Positions 13,716 to 17,598 of a DNA stretch of 17,598 nt are shown one piece after another (the stretch's first letter is position 1; the number at the start of each line of letters is the position of its first letter). This stretch comes from an uncultured Rhodopirellula sp. (GTDB taxonomy: Bacteria; Planctomycetota; Planctomycetia; Pirellulales; Pirellulaceae). The DNA lies in contig CAJXTM010000007.1 of the NCBI GenBank assembly GCA_913061385.1, forward strand, positions 1 through 17,598. Reading direction: 5' to 3'. Position numbers and translations under genes: made by a program. The notes beneath the pieces were generated by a model, which made no database searches, was not told where the DNA came from, and worked only from the letters and a program-made list of their open reading frames with translations.

Positions 13716-15491
13716 CTACGGAGCAGTCGTTTCCGTAAAAGGCTTGTTTCGCCCTTCGGCAGCTTCTGCTTGTTTTCCTGCTTTGACGAAGCGATCTGCA
13801 TCTTCGATGACTAGGTAGTGCCCATGGTCTGCGGTCACAATCACAGCCGTGTAGGGCCATGCATCGTTTTCATCGACCCAGTCCATGACTACTCGAAAAG
13901 CATCATCACCGCTGAGGATAGATCCGATTGCGTTGTCTGCGTTGTTGGCGTGGTTTGCCCAGTCAACGTCTCCTGACTCGACGAGTAACCAGAAGCCATC
14001 GATCGACTGCTCCAAGACTAGCAGAGCTGCTCTTGTCATTTCCGCAAGTGTGGGATTTTCCGTGATGTCGGCCGATGTGTATTCTTCTTTTTTATCTTTG
14101 TTATCGATTGTAGGATTGAATTTTCCATCTGCGGTTTGGAATGGCAGGTGTCCACCTGTAGTCCCGAAGAATCCAAGCAGTCTTTGGTCTTCGTCGATTG
14201 CTTTCATAGCGGACGCCATCAGATGTTGTTTCCCGGCTTTCCCGGGTGTCCTTTGCGCGACAACGTATTTGCCACCATTTTGAACGTCCACGCGGCGGAT
14301 ATCTTCGGCATGCAAGTATGGATTACCCGGTAAGAAATTATCGCCTTGAGTCTCGTCTATATCCTTCTTTTCGCCCCATCCTGCACCTAGCAGGACATCA
14401 ACTCCCTGCAACGGTGTGTACCGATGTGCAGATGATGGCAAGCCAATGAGGTCACGGCCGATATCCTGATAGTCTTTGCGAGTCACGTTATTGGCGTAGG
14501 CGCACGCAGGCGTCGCATGGGTGACGGGCACACTGGTCACTACGCCCACCTTGAATCCATCTTCAGCCTGAAGTGAACGTCCAATCGGCACGACCTGACT
14601 GCCATCTACCAAGACGTTGATGCCTGCGTTGTAGGTCTTGTAACCGGACATCATGCTTGTTGCTGAGGCAGCAGAGTCAGTCACTGTATGTGGCTGTTCA
14701 CGATCTTCACCCAGCAGATAATTTCGCTTGCTTTGTTCTAGCCAAGGTGCTTCACCTCCACGACTCGCATCGTATCCTCCCGTAGGTTCACCAGTCCAAT
14801 CCAATACGGTTTGAGCATTGGTGTCGAACTTCAGGATGTCTGATTTTGGGCTTGTGCAGATCAGGCCATAATCCGTTTTCACTCGACGGTCATCTTGGAA
14901 CGCAAGTCCGGTTCCGCGACCGCTGGTGTATTGATGTTGTTTGTAAAGACTTGCTGCACGAGTTGTTTGCCAGTCCATTCCGTCGAAGACCATCAAGATG
15001 ATATTGGTATATCCCGCATCGATGGCTGCTCGTTGCATCCGATAGATATCCGTTTGGTCGAAGTAAATCGCAGATGGATTTAGTGTTCCCTTGGGTACCT
15101 TGCCGTAGATTTTCTTCAAGCGTTCTGGATCAGCATAGGCAGTACCTTCGGCTCGCAATCTATCCAGCGTGATTCCAAACGTATAAACGGGTACCAGGCG
15201 ATTGCTGTGCTGATCCCATTTCATGTACTCACTGGGCTGGTTGCCCCAGTGTCCCCATGAGGCTGATTGTTCTTGAGTCGCCAGACGTTGCATTCGTCGC
15301 AGTGGATCATCCGAGTCGTTTTGGTCAAGGTCGATAGCGATCGTATCAACTGATTCGACGCTTTCTTCTTCAGTTGCTGGTTCGCTCGCTTGGTTTTTCG
15401 GTGTTCCTGATATTTTGGGATTATCCTGGACGCAGTAGCCAGGTCTGCTCTGAAGCATTAAGAAAACCAAAATGGTGAAAAATCGTAGCAT
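13716..15491 (-). CDS. Secreted PhoA-type alkaline phosphatase
   Basis: A metal-dependent phosphomonoesterase, probably exported. From the ATG at 15491 it is 591 residues and opens with the hydrophobic signal MLRFFTILVFLMLQSRPGYC; a longer frame to 15521 would need TTG. Catalytic residues in E. coli PhoA order: Asp170 (VFDGMD), nucleophile Ser273 (TDSAAS), His325 and Thr327 (HATPA), Arg338, Glu505, Asp510 and His514 (ESGDVDWANHAN), Asp555 and His556 (TADHGH). His325 and Trp511 replace E. coli Asp153 and Lys328, as in Vibrio alkaline phosphatase. Residues ~20-150 are an N-terminal extension with an acidic Glu/Asp/Ser stretch. The chain stops 35 residues after His556, so the C-terminal strand with the third zinc His (E. 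coli His412) is not seen; His558 might substitute. No frameshifted continuation was found downstream. Confidence 0.93.
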   Translation of the reverse strand: MLRFFTILVFLMLQSRPGYCVQDNPKISGTPKNQASEPATEEESVESVDTIAIDLDQNDSDDPLRRMQRLATQEQSASWGHWGNQPSEYMKWDQHSNRLVPVYTFGITLDRLRAEGTAYADPERLKKIYGKVPKGTLNPSAIYFDQTDIYRMQRAAIDAGYTNIILMVFDGMDWQTTRAASLYKQHQYTSGRGTGLAFQDDRRVKTDYGLICTSPKSDILKFDTNAQTVLDWTGEPTGGYDASRGGEAPWLEQSKRNYLLGEDREQPHTVTDSAASATSMMSGYKTYNAGINVLVDGSQVVPIGRSLQAEDGFKVGVVTSVPVTHATPACAYANNVTRKDYQDIGRDLIGLPSSAHRYTPLQGVDVLLGAGWGEKKDIDETQGDNFLPGNPYLHAEDIRRVDVQNGGKYVVAQRTPGKAGKQHLMASAMKAIDEDQRLLGFFGTTGGHLPFQTADGKFNPTIDNKDKKEEYTSADITENPTLAEMTRAALLVLEQSIDGFWLLVESGDVDWANHANNADNAIGSILSGDDAFRVVMDWVDENDAWPYTAVIVTADHGHYLVIEDADRFVKAGKQAEAAEGRNKPFTETTAP

Positions 15492-16092
15492 TGACGGAAA
15501 TTCTTTTTGCGAAATAGACAACGAATTTGGAGCCGGTGGTGAAGGTTATTGTTTCTCTTCACGGCACCATGCTCATCGAACCGGTGACTAACAGAATAGC
15601 CCAGAGTCGTTTAAAGCAGGAGGGATCAGTTTTCGATTGGAGAACTTTTCGTTGCACTGCCGAGTATGCCAGTCCCGGTTGGGAGGGGCTGCTGGTCAGA
15701 TCGAACCAAGGCTGAGAAGAACGATCAGGGAAAGGATGCGCTTGGAACTGTAATTCGGCTGGATCATGGCCATGAGATGATGTTATGGATGGAAGATCTC
15801 GCTATGCGGCTGCTTCATTTTCTTCGCACGATCTGGAAATACGGGCAAGAGATTTCTTGTCTCGTTTCAATGGTTGCGGAGGTTGGGGATTTCTGGCTTG
15901 GCTGAAGCATTTCGTGTAAGGTTCCAGACACCAGCCCGCAGAGCCTTGGCCGACGTAGGGAGCCGGGTGGCGCTCGTTTTGTTGTTTTCCCACGGTGTCG
16001 GCAGTCGTTAGTTGGGTGTGTCATGTCGAATCGCCTGAGCTAAATTACAGGCATCAGGGTAAGGAATAGGTACCGATCCGGGTTATACCGTG
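15492..16092. other. Gene-poor stretch upstream of the alkaline phosphatase
   Basis: I see no supported gene, tRNA or terminator in about 600 bp. Several short frames exist on both strands (for example 15666-15905 plus and 15802-15993 minus) but none has a recognisable domain, good start or favoured codon pattern. The phosphatase promoter should lie near its left end. It may be decayed coding sequence. Confidence 0.45.
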
Positions 16093-16392
16093 TTAGACGT
16101 GCAACCCGTCTTGAACAGGGATTCCATTAACGATGACTTTGAATCGATGGCCTGTGCAACCCGTTACAACAACTCGTGTTGCATGTTCGGTAATCGCAGC
16201 CTCAACTGGTGTCTGAGACAAAGTGGTGCCGACGAGGTGCCTCACACCAAGTCCGAAAAAAACAGTCGATGAGCCTGTTACGATGGACGCTGTGGGAAAC
16301 GAGCTGGAGCCCACACAAATGACGGGCGGCCCAGATGCTCCAACAAGTGTAGTCCCAGTCCAGCGTTCAAACTGCCCATCCGTGAATAACAC
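16093..16392 (-). CDS. Candidate PAAR-like small protein (uncertain)
   Basis: A 99-residue frame with a GTG start. Its pattern recalls PAAR/DUF4150 spike-tip proteins, which are built of short repeats of the form TGSSTVFVNG-GVHRVGD. Here the matching segments are PPVICVGSS, IVTGSSTVFFGLGVRHLVGTT, and HATRVVVTG followed by KVIVNGIPVQDG. The metal-binding His/Cys set of true PAAR tips is not clear. No Shine-Dalgarno site precedes the GTG, and an in-frame TGA lies 21 bases upstream, so the N-terminus may be lost to a frameshift; another frame is open from an ATG at 16445. It lies 79 bp after the beta-propeller gene on the same strand. It may be a genuine small gene, a decayed one or a chance frame. 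Confidence 0.33.
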   Translation of the reverse strand: MLFTDGQFERWTGTTLVGASGPPVICVGSSSFPTASIVTGSSTVFFGLGVRHLVGTTLSQTPVEAAITEHATRVVVTGCTGHRFKVIVNGIPVQDGLHV

Positions 16393-16471
16393 TGGCCAAT
16401 TTTTCGAGTCGCGTCAGGTTGCGGATGTGAGATAGGTCTGGTCATGCCTGCCGTTTGTCCTGAGGCGATGG

Positions 16472-17554
16472 TTACTTCGATCTTTGGTTTTTCTCGATAG
16501 TGACTTCGCCGGCGGCCATCAGATATTCTTTTCGGTCTTCGCCTCGCCCTGTTGCATACCGTATGTAAAGTCGATCATCGACGGCGACGGGGCTGGCAAA
16601 GATGGAATCACCTGTTTGGTTCTCTGCAAGCAGATCAAAACGGTCGGGGACGGCGGACAGGATATAGACGCTCCCATTCTGTGCTGCGATGTAGATCCGT
16701 TCGTCAACCAAAAGTGGTGATGCACTGATGCGGCCTGCAAAAAGTCGCTTCTTCCACATTTCGACGCCGTCCTGAGTACGCCAGCAGTAGGCCACACCGT
16801 TGTCGGCAACAGCGAAGACATAGTTTCTGATTGTCAGAAGTGATTGTTCATAGCACATGACGGGATTTTGCCAGAGTAGTTTTTGGGAGCCGTCACCATT
16901 GACGCACCACGTGCCCGCTACAGGGTTTCCACCACTGAACAGTACTCGCCGACCGTCCCATGCAACGGTGCCGCACATTGCTTCGGTACCAGCCTCAATC
17001 GACCATCTGGTTTGTCCGGTTTGAGGGTCATAGGAAATGATGGTGTCGGCACCCGCAAGTAAAAGTTGGCGCTGGCCTGTGATGGTCGCGATCACAGGTG
17101 ATGAAAAGTTAAGGTTCTGGGGCCGTGCCTGCATCCACACCTGTTTGCCTGTTCGTCGACTGATCGCGTAGATCCCACTCGCGGCACCATCGTATTCGGC
17201 TGCAACAATGACCAGGTCATCTTCGATGATAGGACTTGCTCCGTACCCGAACTGAAAAGCGCTGGGTTTGAAATCGCAGACCCGAATGCTCCACAGCTTT
17301 TGTCCGCTGGTTGTGATTGCAGTCAAGCAAATTGCGTCATCTGTATGGAAAGCAACGAACAGATTTTCTCCGTCATAAACTGGGGTTGGTGATGCATACG
17401 AATTGTTGGGATGAATCCGGCGTGGCAATGTACCGCGATGCAAGACCCACTGATCAATCAGTCGTCCGCTTTCGCGGTCAAACTTCAATAGCGATTGTGT
17501 CTGTTTATCGGTTTCGGCTGTCGTCAGGAAAATAGCATCATCCACAACGACCGG
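16472..17554 (-). CDS. PQQ-like beta-propeller repeat protein (N-terminus cut by window edge)
   Basis: About 360 native residues to the TAA at 16472; the first five codons of the longer frame (MYKRQ) are adapter. The sequence is a series of beta-propeller blades with Trp/Gly-rich repeats such as IYAISRRTGKQVWMQARP, IISYDPQTGQTRWSIEAG, AYCWRTQDGVEMWKKRLF and SVYILSAVPDRFDLLAENQT, and repeated ASP-(L/V/I) turns (YASPTPVYDG, FSSPVIA, SASPLLVDERIY, FASPVAVDDRLY). This is the PQQ/BamB-like repeat family. Such planctomycete proteins are usually exported; no signal can be seen because the start is missing. Residues for PQQ or metal binding are not evident, so a binding or structural role is as likely as a dehydrogenase. 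Confidence 0.9.
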   Translation of the reverse strand, partial: PVVVDDAIFLTTAETDKQTQSLLKFDRESGRLIDQWVLHRGTLPRRIHPNNSYASPTPVYDGENLFVAFHTDDAICLTAITTSGQKLWSIRVCDFKPSAFQFGYGASPIIEDDLVIVAAEYDGAASGIYAISRRTGKQVWMQARPQNLNFSSPVIATITGQRQLLLAGADTIISYDPQTGQTRWSIEAGTEAMCGTVAWDGRRVLFSGGNPVAGTWCVNGDGSQKLLWQNPVMCYEQSLLTIRNYVFAVADNGVAYCWRTQDGVEMWKKRLFAGRISASPLLVDERIYIAAQNGSVYILSAVPDRFDLLAENQTGDSIFASPVAVDDRLYIRYATGRGEDRKEYLMAAGEVTIEKNQRSK

Positions 17555-17598
17555 CTGTCTCTTATACACATCTGACGCTGCCGACGACTCCTTACGTG
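17555..17598 (-). other. Nextera-type sequencing adapter (not native DNA)
   Basis: The last 44 bases are the reverse complement of the first 45, short by one base: mosaic end, read-1 overhang, then the same 8-base index. The two ends form a 44-bp inverted repeat that is purely technical. Confidence 0.97.

Noticed and set aside
15666..15905. A 79-residue plus-strand frame upstream of the alkaline phosphatase
   Set aside because: Its second half looks protein-like, but no family, start signal or neighbour supports it, and a minus-strand frame overlaps it.
1..17598. Terminal inverted repeats resembling a mobile element
   Set aside because: They are library adapters, and no transposase gene is present.

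Overview
This window is a tagmented metagenomic-style fragment. Both ends carry the same Nextera-type read-1 adapter in inverted orientation (1-45 and 17555-17598), so only 46-17554 is native DNA. The organism looks like a planctomycete, probably a marine Pirellulaceae-like lineage. This is inferred from gene style: a sulfatase fused to an alpha/beta-hydrolase, a large secreted alkaline phosphatase, a PQQ-type beta-propeller, a secreted protein of a kind I associate with planctomycetes, frequent non-ATG starts and loosely packed genes. No rRNA or tRNA gene was seen, so the assignment rests on protein character only.

Layout. (1) 46-1357, plus strand: the 3' end of an unrecognised gene, then an ABC transporter ATPase. 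(2) 1470-9846, minus strand, read right to left: an enolase-superfamily enzyme, an Nramp-like transporter, a PhyH-type dioxygenase, a GNAT acetyltransferase, the sulfatase-esterase fusion and miaA. Gaps are 35 to about 140 bp, so parts of this block may be co-transcribed. (3) 10033-12425, plus strand: an S4 RNA-binding protein, a small secreted protein and a TPR lipoprotein. Strong hairpin terminators follow the last two. (4) 12482-17554, minus strand: rnc, a PhoA-type alkaline phosphatase, a gene-poor stretch with one PAAR-like candidate ORF, and the C-terminal part of a PQQ-like beta-propeller protein cut by the window edge.

How the genes fit together. miaA and rnc are housekeeping RNA genes, and the S4 protein may also act on RNA. 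The exported enzymes (sulfatase-esterase, alkaline phosphatase, perhaps the propeller) suggest scavenging of sulfate, acyl groups and phosphate from marine organic matter. The enolase-superfamily enzyme could act on sugar acids released that way, but this is speculation. I see no CRISPR array, phage module, insertion sequence or obvious defence system. The points most worth a second look are the two-enzyme sulfatase fusion with its altered active-site motifs, the Nramp-like carrier without the DPGN motif, the PAAR-like ORF in the gene-poor stretch, and a 12-base match to the transposon end inside miaA that could mark a library chimera.
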